A stretch of DNA of 64,000 nucleotides, from the NCBI RefSeq assembly GCF_048544455.1, contig NC_133529.1:53687401-53751400 (forward strand), in the 5' to 3' direction. Each line of letters opens with the position of its first letter. The stretch's first letter is position 1. Made by a program: the position numbers and the translations under genes. The notes beneath the pieces are model-generated. The model ran no database searches. It worked only from the letters and a program-made list of their open reading frames with translations, and was not told the DNA's origin. This DNA comes from Silene latifolia (Eukaryota; Streptophyta; Magnoliopsida; Caryophyllales; Caryophyllaceae). Below are positions 38,553 through 50,075 of the stretch, one piece after another.

Positions 38553-38834
38553 TGTAACACCCGCGAATTTCTCATTTTGACATTTATAATTTATTTAACC
38601 GCTCAATTACTTTATTTTATGTTTTAAATTATTTAATTAAATTAATTTCGTTTTAAACATGATTTTTCTACCGGTTACATTTTTAAGCTTGTTTATAAAA
38701 GAATATATATATTTTAGTCGGATAATAATAGTAACAACAATAAATTCCGTCTTAAGTTATAGACATATTTCCGTCTAGCAAAGATCGTCACATTTCTCTT
38801 ATAAGACTAAGTTAATTTGGACCAACTCGATTTC
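38553..38834 (+). repeat. Truncated LARD-B-like (Tekay-type) LTR end
   Basis: It starts TGTAACACCCGCGAATTT and continues with CATTTTGACATTTATAATT, a diverged match to the minus-strand start of the LARD B LTRs. Only about 280 bp remain before a copia LTR piece begins at 38835. It is oriented opposite to the LARD B array. Confidence 0.7.
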
Positions 38835-39260
38835 TGTTGGAATATGTATCCTCCGACAATAATGCGATCACAACTGTCGATCATGATGATCATATGTTTA
38901 AATCTCATTTTAAGAATACATGTGGGATGTAATATTTTGCAGTCAACTGGTTCACACATATCGGTAATGATTGGCTGACTAGAGTTTGACATTACTGTCG
39001 TGCGACAGTGGTGATCAGTTGATCCCCTTAGGTCATACCTATAGGGAAGTACCGTTAATTGATTATTTAATTAATCGTATGTCGATACGAGTTAATTAAA
39101 TTGCTTAAAATTGACGGATGATTTGTGAGTGAGATTAACGTGTCTTATTATAATGCGATTAAATTAGATACGAACTAAGTAATCGAATTGTTTTATTACT
39201 TAGATAAAATTATTGTTTACGAAACAATTGAAATTGAAATTGAATGAATGATTTATTATT
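38835..39260 (+). repeat. Inverted partial LTR of the copia-like family
   Basis: It begins TGTTGGAATATGTATCC and is the reverse complement of 37819-38243 and of about 12880-13306 with few differences. It breaks off at ATTTATTAT where the Tekay LTR fragment starts, so it has lost its other end. With 37819-38243 it forms long inverted arms about 590 bp apart. Confidence 0.85.
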
Positions 39261-39661
39261 AGCTTACCCTCGACACAAGGATCACAACGGCGTAAAGAAC
39301 AATGCAATCCGACACTCCTAGCCTTGGGATTTGTTAACAATGCGATGACAATCAAGCTACGTAACTCCTCTTCTTCTCAATCAGGTTTTAGAATTGTTAA
39401 AAGAGAATAAGAAAAGTGACGGACATCCTTTTATACTAATCTCGCATCATTAACAAAACCCGTCAAACTCAGCCCGTAAACTCACTTACCCGATCGAGTA
39501 AGTCACTTACTCGATCGAGTGACCCTTACTCGATCGAGTGCCAAGCTTACTCGATCGAGTACCCTACAGACAGTCTACTGTTTTGCGTCAAAAACTACTT
39601 ACTCGACAGAGTAAGCCCCACTCGATAGAGTACCCTCAGACCCATAAAACGTAGTATTACA
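39261..39661 (-). repeat. Partial 3' LTR of the Tekay chromovirus, with palindrome array
   Basis: Read on the minus strand it starts TGTAATACTACG at 39661 and is cut off after about 400 bp at 39261. The palindrome ACTCGATCGAGT is exact at 39509-39520, 39528-39539 and 39549-39560, with variants at about 39489, 39601 and 39620. Confidence 0.75.
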
Positions 39662-39679
39662 GTCTTCCTTCCTTAAAAA

Positions 39680-39699
39680 GAACTTCGTCCCCGAAGTTC
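39680..39699. repeat. Stem-loop next to the polypurine tract, Tekay element
   Basis: GAACTTCG, TCCC, CGAAGTTC: a perfect 8-bp stem with a 4-base loop, at the same distance from the LTR as the LARD A and B hairpins. On the element strand a purine run (AAGGAAGGAAGA) then leads to the LTR. Confidence 0.8.
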
Positions 39700-39899
39700 A
39701 AACCACAACCAAAACAAAGCACACTAATGCCACTCCGACACAACAACTTAACCAAAACTCAAAACAAAACTCCCAACCAACACCCCAAACTGACTCAAAG
39801 CAACTACTAACTGTATTGAAACCAACATAAAACACACAAAAACTCTATGCGACCATCTCCTACCCCCCTAAAAGAAACATGGTTACGTCCCCGTAACCA

Positions 39900-41425
39900 C
39901 ACATACCTGATCAAAAAGAGACGGATACCGCTCCCTCATGGCCTCTTCCGCCTCCTAAGTAGCCTCCTCAACCTCATGGTTAGACCAAAGAACCTTAAGC
40001 AAGACCGTTTCCCCATGTCTAGTTTTTCTAACCTTACGATCAAGAATCTGTTTGGGCACCTTAAGATAAGACAAGGACTCATCCAGCTCGATGTTCTCTA
40101 CCTCTAACATATGTGATGGATCAGTAACATACTTCCGCAGCTGAGATACATGAAACACATTATGTACTCTATCCAAAGCAGCTGGTAAAGCTAACCGATA
40201 AGCAACCTCACCCACACGATCCAAAATCTCGTAAGGTCGGATAAACTTCTGGCTCAGCTTCCCTCTCTTACCAAATCTCATGACCCCACGTATAGGAGAC
40301 ACTTTCAAAAGAACCTAGTCCCCAACCTAAAACTCTATGTCACGACGATGTAGATCTGCATAACTCTTTTGTCGATCCTGGGCCGCTTTCATCCTTTGTC
40401 TAATCAGCTTAACCTGTTCAACCATCTCCTGTACCATCTGTGGTCCCAAAACAACTGCCTCAGCACTATCATCCCAACAAATCGGACTCCTACACCTCCT
40501 CCCATACAAAGCTCAAATGGTGCCAAGCCAATACTCGTGTGATAGCTGTTGTTATAAGCAAACTCAATTAAATCTAATCTCTGCTCCCATCTACCAGCAA
40601 AATCCATAACCCAAGCTCGCAACATGTCCTCTAAAGTCTTGATGGTCCGCTCTGTCTGGCCATCTGTCGCAGGATGAAATGCAGTACTCATCTTCAAATT
40701 AGTTCCCATCATTTCCTGCAAATCTTTCCAAAACCGTGATATGAACCTCGCATCTCTATCGGACACTATATCTTTAGGCACCCCATGCAAACGAACCATA
40801 AGCTTCCTATAAGCCAAAGCCAACTGTATCTTGGTCCAATTATCTTTCATCGGCACAAAGTGAGCTGACTTAATCATACGATCCACTATAACACATATCA
40901 TGTTATTACCCTGTTGACTCCTCGGCAAACCCACTATAAAGTCCATAGAAATGGACTCCCACTTCCACTTAGGTACCTCAAGAGACTGAATCTTACCTTG
41001 TGGTCATCACTGCTCCCCTTTCACTCCCTGACATGTCAAACAACGAGCCACAAACTCAGCTGTACTTTCTTCATCCCAGGCCACCATAAAGTCTTCTTCA
41101 AATCTTTATATAGCTTGTCACTGTCTGGATGTATCGAGTATGGTGTGCAATGAGCCTCTGTCATGATTATCTTTTTCAACTCCTCATCACTAGGAACACA
41201 CCATCTCCATCAAATCTCACACTACCATCTGTATGAATAGAGAATCTAGACACTGTCCCTTTCTCTACTCCAGCTCTCCACTCCTCAATCTTGGGATCCA
41301 AAGCCTATTTCCTGTGAATATCATCATAAAGATCTGGCTCCACTGTCAAATCCCCTATAGCATCCCCTTTCTGTATCATATGTATCCCTAACTTCCCCAC
41401 CTCATCTCTCAACCTCATCAAAGAC
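39900..41425 (-). pseudogene. Tekay integrase with C-terminal chromodomain, broken
   Basis: Integrase inserts the cDNA into chromosomal DNA, and the chromodomain steers insertion toward marked chromatin. On the minus strand 41425-40990 holds the end of the pol linker and the zinc-binding part, with a TAG. The catalytic core (40946-40510) shows MDFIVGLPRS, VSDRDARFISRFW and HPATDGQTERTIKTLEDMLR, including the DDE residues. A frameshift near 40500 moves the frame to 40509-40327. Two TAG stops lie near 40310-40326, and then 40308-39955 carries the integrase C-terminal module and the chromodomain (ILDRKVRKTRHGETVLLKVLW). A TAG replaces a conserved Trp at the end of that frame. It is clearly inactive. 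Confidence 0.85.
41186..41425 (-). repeat. Tekay pol segment duplicated at 60280-60520 (original copy)
   Basis: These 240 bp of the host element immediately left of the SIRE 5' LTR recur immediately left of the SIRE 3' LTR. The copy here has a one-base deletion and a TAG absent from the other copy. Confidence 0.9.
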
Positions 41426-42788
41426 TGTTGGACCTTTAGTCCTAATTAGTTGTTTTGATAATGACAGTAATGATTTGTATGTGGACTTAATATTACAAAC
41501 ATATGCGTGTAATTGTGTGCTCAAGTCTTAATATAGAAAGGAACAATTACAATAACGGAAGCTTGAAGTTTGGGCCAAGGAGGTATAACTTCAAAAAGAT
41601 GCAAGCTTGAAGTTTGGACCAAGGAGGTACAACTTCAAAGACATTTGATCGTAATATTCAAGATCAAAATCAAATAACAACCACAAGACTCAAGATGAGA
41701 GACTTGTGAAGAGACGATTCGTTTACTGAAGATCTACTGAAGATTAGATAGTATAGGTCGTCATCTGGTAATGGTTTTACTTTGTTTGATTTAAAGGTTA
41801 GTGAAGTTATGACCTTATAGCCATAACTTCACTGCTAGACAAAAATGATACGTTAATTTTTGGAAAATATATTTTTAATGTTTTATAAGAACAAGAGAGT
41901 ATTTATATTATTGGAATTATTTAATTAGAATTTAAGTTGGATGTACTATTGGTTTGTAACACGATATTTATGTCGTCATGCAACCTAGGGTTTCAACTAA
42001 AATTCTATCTCGATTTGTTGTGGGCTATGGAGGCCGAAATGGACCGAAGGAAGCCCTAAGGGCCGGCCGAACCCCTAGAGGCCGAGCCACTCCTAAACCT
42101 TAGCCTCCTACTTGTTCGTCAAGTCATTTAGTGTTTCACACCTTCCAGAATATTCTAAAACCCTAATTCCCTACAACTATAAATACCTCTCTTCATTCAA
42201 CATTTAAAAAGTGACACACATCTACACTTTTAAGAGAAAAAATATTTAAGCAAAAATTATTTGAGCTTTAATTCGTATTTTACAAATTACTTATACAAAA
42301 GTTGCGCATCATATTTGTCAATCACTCAAAGAGAAATCGTTATAGGATACTAAGTACACAAAGATATTATACTCACTCGCATAACGTGAGATTAGTATTT
42401 ATCGTTGTGCTTTTGTTATTAACGTAAGAGCAATCTAGAGTATTTAGCGATACTCAATCTGAGCTATAATCATATAGTTGATTATATGAGTGGATTGATA
42501 ATTTTTGTAATCCGTAGAAAGGTACTAAAAATTATTAATCGAGAATAGTGGACGTAGGTTTCGACTTGTGAAACTGAACCACTTCAAAAATCCTGTGTGT
42601 CTCTCTTTCTCTCTTTCTTTATTTTTGTTATTTCGATTTTGCGCTTATTTGTAAATTAATTATTTGATTTTAATCAATAAAATGAAATAATTAATTTTAC
42701 ATCATATATTTCGAAAAAGTGGGCATCGTTTTTAATACTCAATTCATCCCCCCCCCCCCTCTTTCGTATTCGATCAATAGAATCCTCA
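41426..42788 (+). repeat. SIRE 5' LTR
   Basis: This 1363-bp LTR ends AATCCTCA before the PBS. It carries a tandem duplication of about 44 bp at 41559-41646 (starting AAGCTTGAAGTTTGG), which is single in the 3' LTR. A C-run interrupts the end near 42748. Confidence 0.9.
42178..42185 (+). promoter_or_regulatory. TATA box of the SIRE 5' LTR
   Basis: TATAAATA in the context ACAACTATAAATACCTC, matching the plant consensus, about 750 bp into the LTR. It would place the RNA start near 42210. The equivalent in the 3' LTR is 61229-61236. Confidence 0.7.
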
Positions 42789-42790
42789 AT

Positions 42791-42802
42791 TGGTATCAGA
42801 GC
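42791..42802 (+). other. SIRE primer-binding site (tRNA-iMet)
   Basis: TGGTATCAGAGC lies two bases after the 5' LTR end at 42788, an exact complement of the plant initiator tRNA-Met 3' end. Confidence 0.95.
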
Positions 42803-42890
42803 CTCGTGCTCTTGATAGCCTAACAGCTAGAGTCTGATCTTTTTTTTTGAGTCTATTTATCGTTTTTCCGCTGCATTTATTTTTTATCAA

Positions 42891-43844
42891 ATGGATTCCA
42901 AACACCTTAAGTGTCCGATATTCAATGGGAAGAACTATGGTTTATGGATGAATCTGATGACCCCTTTCATTAAAGGTAACGATTGGGAGTGCTGGTTGAT
43001 TATCAAGAATGGTCCGAATAAGATCTTACTCGCAACCACTAATAGCACTACCGTCGAAAAGAATGAAGAGGATTATATTGAGGCGGATTATAAAAAGGCT
43101 GAGAAGAATTCAAAAGCAATAAGCTTACTGCAAAACGGTATGATTGCAACTAAATTCGATCGTTTCTCAACCAGTTCATCTGCCAAGGAAATATGGGATG
43201 GTCTAGAATTAGCCTATGAGGGAACCGCTGTTGTCAAAAAGCAACGTATGGCATTACTAACGCGAAAATACGAGCTGTTTGCCATGGAGCAAAACGAGTC
43301 AGTTGACAGCATGTCCTCTCGCTTTTCTAGTACCATTAATGAGCTAAAGAATTTAGGAAGAACATTTGACTCCGAGGAAATTGCTAGGAAAATTCTTAGA
43401 AATATTTCTCGCAGATGGAGACATAAAGTGTCTGTCATAGAGGAACGTAAGGACCTAACTTCGTTATCCTATCAGGAGCTACTCGGAACCTTAATGGCTC
43501 ACGAGATTACTCCGAATCAGGATGAGGAGGAAGCTGGTACAAGCAAGAAGATGGCCTTACAAGCTGAGTCTAGAAAGATTAATGATTCTTCAGATATTGA
43601 AGATGAAACTGTGTTGTTTGTTAAACGTCTTAGGAAAAAGTCTTTCTTTCAAAACCAAAATAAAACAATTAACAAATCAAAGCAAACTCCCAAGAAAACT
43701 TTCGAGTCAAAAGGGTCCATCTCTAATCGTGGATGCTTCAAGTGTGGCGATAATGATCATATGATCAAAGATTGCCCCACATGGAAGAAAATAAAGACAA
43801 AGATCAACGTAACAAGACAAAGAAGGAATTTAAGCAAGTTTTGA
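42891..43844 (+). CDS. gag: SIRE gag, N-terminal part (capsid and first zinc knuckle)
   Basis: This encodes the particle-forming protein of the element. The ATG at 42891 is the first after the PBS and opens 317 codons. Residues 1-60 match the copia gag start (FNGKNYGLWMNLMTPFI), followed by the UBN2-type capsid region (IWDGLELAYEGT, ILRNISRRWRHK). A CX2CX4HX4C zinc knuckle (CFKCGDNDHMIKDC) lies near residues 282-295. The frame ends at 43844, but the acidic continuation typical of SIRE gag is in another frame from about 43790, so a frameshift lies near 43780-43800. The N-terminal part itself has no internal stop. Confidence 0.85.
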   Translation: MDSKHLKCPIFNGKNYGLWMNLMTPFIKGNDWECWLIIKNGPNKILLATTNSTTVEKNEEDYIEADYKKAEKNSKAISLLQNGMIATKFDRFSTSSSAKEIWDGLELAYEGTAVVKKQRMALLTRKYELFAMEQNESVDSMSSRFSSTINELKNLGRTFDSEEIARKILRNISRRWRHKVSVIEERKDLTSLSYQELLGTLMAHEITPNQDEEEAGTSKKMALQAESRKINDSSDIEDETVLFVKRLRKKSFFQNQNKTINKSKQTPKKTFESKGSISNRGCFKCGDNDHMIKDCPTWKKIKTKINVTRQRRNLSKF

Positions 43845-45333
43845 TGGCATATTGTTGGGGAGACTTGGACTCTGAAGATGGCGAATCCGAAGATGAAGAA
43901 GAAACGGCAAATCTATGCCTAAGCAACGTCAGTCTTGACCTATTCTCCGACAGCGACAATGAAAGTAATGCTTCAGATGCTGAGATGTGTCTTGTTGGAA
44001 ATTTAGATTCAGATTCAGATGATGAAGAGGTAAGTTTTCTTGAACTTAAAAAGAAAATTAAGAAACTTCCTAAGAATGCCTTAATTAATACTCTTGAATA
44101 AACCCTTGATTTTTGTCATGAACAGAAGTTAGAGTTAAGAGACCTTAAGGAACAAATTCTAAACATTGCTGAGGAAAACCAACTTCTAAAAGCCAAAGCC
44201 AAAAAGCTCAAATCTAAAGTTATGGCTACCCCAGCTATAACTTCAGACATGACAAATGCTGAGAAAAATGCTCTTGAATCAAAAGTAAGGCTAGTGATGC
44301 CATAACTTCAGAGCTCAAACTCAACATTAAGCATCTTCAAGCCAAAGTTACAGCTAGTGATGCTATAACATCTAAGTTGAAGAAAGTCAATGATATTTTA
44401 CAAGATGAACTTAATGGCAAAGATAGTGTGGTTTTCGAACATAAGAGAGAAATTACATTTCTCTCTCTAAGCAATTGAAAGAAGCTAGTGATAGTATGTC
44501 TAAACTTAAGAAACAACATGATAATGAGAAACGTGTTTTGAATGAACGTTTTGATAAATTTCGTGAAGATTTTGAAAAAGGTAACTCTTCCAAGGATTCA
44601 AGTGTAGATCATTCAAAATGTGAAAAAAAATTGATTCTTTGAAAGAATTACTCTTACATGCACGAAAAGTTCATGATAAGTGGGAAGGAAGCACAAAGGT
44701 TTTAAACTTCCTTACTGAACAATCTGATAATAACATGAAGATGGGACTTGGTCATGAATGCTATAGCCGTAGAGACCAGTATAAATGCAAATCTAATCCT
44801 TCTGATCACGATTTCAGAAAAAGAAAATATGTTAATCTTCCAGAATACTTGATTTGCAATTAGTGTGGCTCTACTGGACATATTCAAGTCAATTGTCTCA
44901 AACTTGCTTCGGATAAGCAAAAGAATGTCGAATCTGTTAAGACTTGTGATTTCATAGTGGAAGATGATGTCTCAACTATAGATGATTCTAACAAAAATGA
45001 AGAACGTAATAATGAGTTTAGATGGACTTATGATATGGCTTTTGATTACTCATCTATGCCTCCAAAATCAAACAAAATAAATGAGAATCAAAAGCATACA
45101 TTCAAGTTTAAAGTTCATAATACTAAACCTAGAGCGTCTCATGAAGGTACTAGACCCAGAGCTACTTCTGTTAGAACAAAACCTAGAGTACCTTATGTTC
45201 CGATTGTTAGACAAAGACCAAGACAACCCAATGTGAAATCCAAAAGAATAATAAGACAAGTATAGGTTAGAAAGGATCAAATCTACAGAGTCACTAACCA
45301 TAAAGGACCCAACTTAGCTTGGGTACCTAAAAG
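43790..45333 (+). pseudogene. gag: SIRE gag, C-terminal extension with second zinc knuckle, broken
   Basis: This is the long gag extension found in SIRE elements. An acidic stretch (SEDGESEDEEETANLCL) and a Ser/Asp-rich block occupy 43790-44101. A Lys/Leu/Glu-rich region with coiled-coil character follows to about 44640. A second zinc knuckle near 44842-44890 (ending CGSTGHIQVNC) is interrupted by an in-frame TAG. A basic Arg/Pro/Lys stretch lies at 45110-45260, and the conserved end GPNLAWVPKSC lies near 45308-45340. Stops at 44099-44101 and 44861-44863 and several frame changes show it no longer makes a full gag. Confidence 0.75.
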
Positions 45334-46324
45334 TTGTATTTGATTTATTTGCAGGTAGTAGTGAAAGAAAATAATCTATGGTATCTCGACAGTGGATGCT
45401 CGAGACACATGACAGGAGACATAAATCGTTTTCTTTCACTAGAGCCCTTCTTTGGTGGCAAGGTTACTTTTGGAGACAGCAAGAAGGGTAGGATTATTGG
45501 AGTAGGAAAAATTGGAATTTCAACCTCTCGTTCAATCGATAACGTATATCTGGTAAGTGGTCTTAAACATAACTTACTTAGTATTTCTCAATCATGTGAC
45601 AAAGGTAACAGAGTTGTTTTTCATGCCAATGTTTGTCGTATCATAATTGAAGGTACTAGTAATGTTTTACTTGAGGGTCACCGTATGAGGAATGTGTATA
45701 TGATTGACTTAAATGTTGTCAATACAAATTACTTCTCGTGTATGAAAGCAACCTCGGATGATTCTAGCTTGTGGCACAAGAGGTTTGCACACATAAGTCC
45801 AACTATTTTAAAGAAACTTAAGTCCATGGATTTAGTTGAAGGCTTGCCCTCAATTAAATTCGAGCAAGAGACAATGTGTGACTCATGTGCCCGCTGTAAA
45901 CATGTTAGATCCTCATTTAAACCTAAAAGAGTAGTTAGCACTAAACGACCACTTGAGTTGGTAAACATGGATTTATGTGGGCCTATGAAAGTTAGAAGCC
46001 GAGGTGGATCAAAGTATATATTTGTTCTATTCGACGATTACTCGAGGTATGTCTGGCCAATCTTTCTTTCCTCTAAAGATGAAACTTTCAATGAATTTGT
46101 GGCATTAATGAAGCTTGCCAAAAATAGATATGATAAAAAGCTTATTTCGATTCGGACGGATCACGGCATGGAATTTGATAATCAATTGTTTATAGAATTT
46201 TGTAGGGAAAATGGTGTAGGGCATAACTTCTCCGCACCACGAACCCCACAACAAAATGGTGTCGTGGAACGTATGAATCGAACCCTAGAGGATATGGCCC
46301 GTACTATGTTGTTGTGTAGTGGCC
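45334..46324 (+). pseudogene. pol: SIRE protease and N-terminal integrase, cut by the Athila derivative
   Basis: The aspartic protease shows its active site in WYLDSGCSRHMTGD (near 45380), with flap-like residues following. Integrase follows: the HHCC zinc-binding region (WHKRFAHIS and CDSCARCKH), then the catalytic core with DLCGPM, FDDYSRYVW, RTDHGMEFDN and PQQNGVVERMNR, covering the expected Asp and Glu positions. The frame is open until the insertion junction at 46324. The nominal ORF continues to 46500 only by running into LTR sequence. The rest of integrase resumes at 55536 after the second copy of TGGCC. Confidence 0.85.
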
Positions 46325-48003
46325 TGATGGACAAGAGTTGGTCGTCACACATCCAATCAAACATATTTATAATACTCAACAAACAACTAGTTAGTGGTAA
46401 GTCGAGGTCGATCCATGGGACGGTGTGCTTTGGGTTCTATGTCTATCTATCTCAATTTATGCTAGTGTCACAATTTTTGGGGTTTGTAGTTGTGTTCTAA
46501 ACTAATGCAAGCAATAAAGTAAAACAAGCAATAAAAGGAAGGATGTAAACAATTTATTAAAAGTGCTAGGATATCATAGGATCATAGGGGAATCATGGGA
46601 GTTAACCAAACAAACATGTTCACAAAGATGCAAGCAATTAATGTTGTAAAGGAACCGAGTTGGTTTATGTCTTACGGTTCTTTGGAAGAGTTGGGTCCCG
46701 GAGCCGAATCGATTAGATTGTACAACACCTACAAGTCGACTTACTTTCCTCCTAATCACATCTATGCATGGTCTAACAAGACTCGAGTTGGTTTATATCT
46801 TACAAGTCAAGTTGAATAGATAAGAGATGGTTGCAAATGCAAGGATTCATAGGCTTAGCATTTCATCAAACATAACATGTGCATAGGTTTACATCACAAC
46901 AAGCAAGCAATTTATTCATGAAAACATATTAGATTAAGCATGATTATTCCCCATGCTGGTTTCCCCTAATTACCCACTAATCCTAGCTAAGAGACTACTC
47001 ACTTATTATCATGGTAAACATGTCATTAATGGTGTCAATCATCACAACAAGTGTAAACATGATAAGAGAATGAGGAAATAAACAATAAAGAGTAAAAGGG
47101 TAAAGGAATTATAGCAAACATGAGATGATTCCAAATAATAAAGCAAAGAATAAAAGAAGAGAACTTGATTGATTGATGAAGGGTTGCCAATCCTCCAATA
47201 ATAACCCAATAATCTTCAATTACCCAAAAGTAACAAACTTGAACAATAATTAAGGAAAGATTAATGTGTAATTTGTGGAAAGATTAAAGAGTAATTTATT
47301 CTAATCTACTCCTAATCTAATCTAGGAGGAATTTCTAATGTGGAGGCTTGATCTAATCTAAAACTTTATACTTTGATTATTTACAAATGGGGTATATATA
47401 GTAGTGCTTCATTAGGTTAACTAAGGCTAAATTAGTAATTAACATTTGTGAGTTCTAAGTAGGGATCGCTAGTCTATCGGAGAGATGGGCATCTCAGCTG
47501 AAGACGCCACGATCCGCTCGTCTAGGAGGGGAATCCGCTCGGATTCTTGCAGAGGTGGACGAGCGTCTTTAGCAAATCCGCTCGGATTGTTGTAGAGATG
47601 GTCGAGCGTCTTCAAGGCTTGGACGCTCGGAATATGCTTCTTCGACGGGCTTCTTGTCTCCTCAGACGCTCGGATTCTGCTTCGACGGGCGTCTTGTCTC
47701 CTCAGACGCTCGGATTCTGCTTCAGAATCCTTCTCTTCACTTACTTCTTATTCTTGTGAGATTAGTCTTTAGTTCTTGCCTCCTCTTCATACTAATCCAT
47801 CTAATATCATCAATAAGCTTCCAAATATGCACAAAAGACGGGAATTTCTGCCTAATTATCTTCTTTCCTACAAAACATACGAAATGCACTAGGAAAGCAA
47901 AAATAGAAAGCATTCGACGGATAAAATGGCTATGGAATGTTATAATAGTATGCAAAATAGGCTCAATTAGGGGACTAAATATGCGCAAATAATATTCACA
48001 TCA
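46325..48003 (-). repeat. Athila derivative, 3' LTR (left)
   Basis: This 1679-bp LTR matches 53894-55530 except for small indels, the largest being an extra copy of a GGGCGTCTTGTCTCCTCAGA unit near 47645-47715. A TATATATA sequence at 47393-47400 (minus strand) is the likely promoter TATA box. A cluster of CGAGCG/CGCTCG words lies at 47500-47720. Confidence 0.9.
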
Positions 48004-50075
48004 AATATCCCCAAACCGAACCTTTACTCGTCCCGAGTAAAGAGGTGACAAAAACTAGACCTTTATTTAAACTAACCTACTAATATAGCCGATGTGAGAC
48101 AATTAGTGGGTCTCACTCCGCCCCTTCAACTCACAACAAGACAACCATGAGGTAGGATGCCTTCTTGCAAGGTAAGGTGGGTCTTAACAAAATGGCGACA
48201 CATCCAAACATTAAGCACACAAAATCAAGTAATGGATGCATCTACAAAAGAATAGACACTTTCCTCATCTAAGTGGCGGAAATTATCTATAAGGGAAGCA
48301 ATTCAAGGGTACACACTCCTTCATAGATACAATTTCTTCAAACTACTAAGCCTAGAAGGATACCAATAAATCACGTCCAAGTTGTGTCAAGCTAGGGTAC
48401 CTTTGTCCTCAATCGTTAAATGTTTTTGTCAAGAATAGACTCCCTATGGTGTTAGAAACATTGGAGGATCGCGGAATTCCCCTTCTTGCCTAGACAAGAA
48501 GAAGGGTCGTCCCCTCTCTACCATGCACAAAAATGGATACGATGGATAAATGGATCAATAGTATTTGAGTTTCATGTGGGAGTTTGCTTTGTTGTTGTTT
48601 TTCCCCACAATTTCTTGTGGCATATAACATTTGAGAATAATTTCTTTCCATTTCTTTTGATTTTTGGCATTTCGATACTTGACAATTTCAACTTTTTTGC
48701 ATTTCTTTTGAACATTTTCAAAGTCACCCCATTTGTAGTGAGGGTGCTTATATTTGAAGCATTAGGAGTCTATTTTTGCTTCTCTTTTCTTTTGATGCAA
48801 TTGCAAACTTTTTCTTTTCTTTTCATTTCAATTCTTGAACTCAAATTTTGAATGATTTTTGTGCCCATTCCCTTTTGATGACAAAAATGTATGGTAGAAC
48901 ATGGATGAATGATGGTTGCATGGTTTAAAGGGTCACCTTGGAATAAATGGTAGCCAAGAAGTTATCACACCACAAGGTACTCTTGACTAGGCCTTAATCC
49001 ATGAGTCAAAGGATACTAATATGACACATCCTAGGGTGTTTTACAAGTATTCTAACAAGCAAAGTCTTAAGTAGAAAATGCATCTACTAGGGCCTATATA
49101 CACTTGTCAAGCTTCCCAAGTAGACGGTTTCGCAAAATTTTTCTAACATGCAAACTACATGCCATGATGCAACTAACATTTATACATCCTAATGCATATG
49201 CTTCTACCAACTAATATGCCAAATAACCTAAATGCAATCCAAAATTCACATTGTTTTTACCGCATCAATCAAAATAAAGCCACATAGTCATTAATATAAA
49301 GAGGAAAAAGGAGATTGGAAAGATCATACCATGCGGTCATCAATATCCTCATGTCTCGGATGTGGCATAGTCGATAAATGTGAAAAAGGATGAACAAACA
49401 CAATATATACAAAACAATATGTACAAGACTACACTACAAAGGAAATGAACATGTTTTTGGATTTTTCAATTTTCCAAAATTTTTATGGTTTTTGATTTTA
49501 TGAAATTAAAGAACATATTTTTGAGATTTTTCGAAATTTTTCAATTTTTATGTATTTTGGAATATAAATTCCCATCCCCCACTTTATTTTGGACATTGTC
49601 CTCAATGTACATGTAGGTGTAGGAATAAAAAGAAAATACATGTTTTTGGATTTTTGATTTTATGGAAATTGAAGTACAAATGCAATGATATGATATGAAT
49701 GAATGCATGCTCTAACTAAATGCAATTCTATATGACGTATATAACAAATGAATGCAATATAAACTATATTAGATGATGCATGATTTCTAGTAAACTATGG
49801 TCACCTATGATCAAACCTCCCCAAACCGATTTAAGCGCTATTTCTGGTATAGGAGAAATGAGCTTTGGTCATTAGTGACTATGAATTCTAATCTATATGC
49901 AACTAACTATATGAGATATATTACAATGTAGCTTTATTATATGAACTAACTAATGCAAATACAATATGAAATATAATATAAATGCAAGTGAAAGCTAAAC
50001 TAAATGCAATGTATATACAAAAAAGAGAGGAAGAGAAAAGTATCATCCAAATAGAGGTGATGAGGTAGGCATCCT
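48004..50075 (-). other. Non-coding 3' region of the Athila derivative
   Basis: Two kilobases lie between the ORF1-like stop and the 3' LTR. There is no coding frame that I recognise; a plus-strand frame of 121 codons at 48486-48851 is Phe-rich antisense noise. The polypurine tract adjoins 48003. A T-rich stretch (49450-49560) and the phrase CCCCACTTTATTTTGGACAT near 49578 are visible. Confidence 0.6.

Noticed and set aside
39489-39631. CRISPR-like spacing of short palindromes
   Set aside because: The repeats are 12 bp, spacers are short and irregular, and the setting is a plant retrotransposon LTR. This is not a CRISPR array.
42748-42760. C-homopolymer in the SIRE LTR as a regulatory motif
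   Set aside because: It is present in both LTRs with slightly different length, most simply replication or base-calling slippage.
47547-47992. Plus-strand frames of 70-154 codons in the Athila LTRs (also 55055-55519)
   Set aside because: They are antisense to the element and arise because the CGAGCG motif region lacks stops in those frames. They are present only because the LTRs are duplicates.
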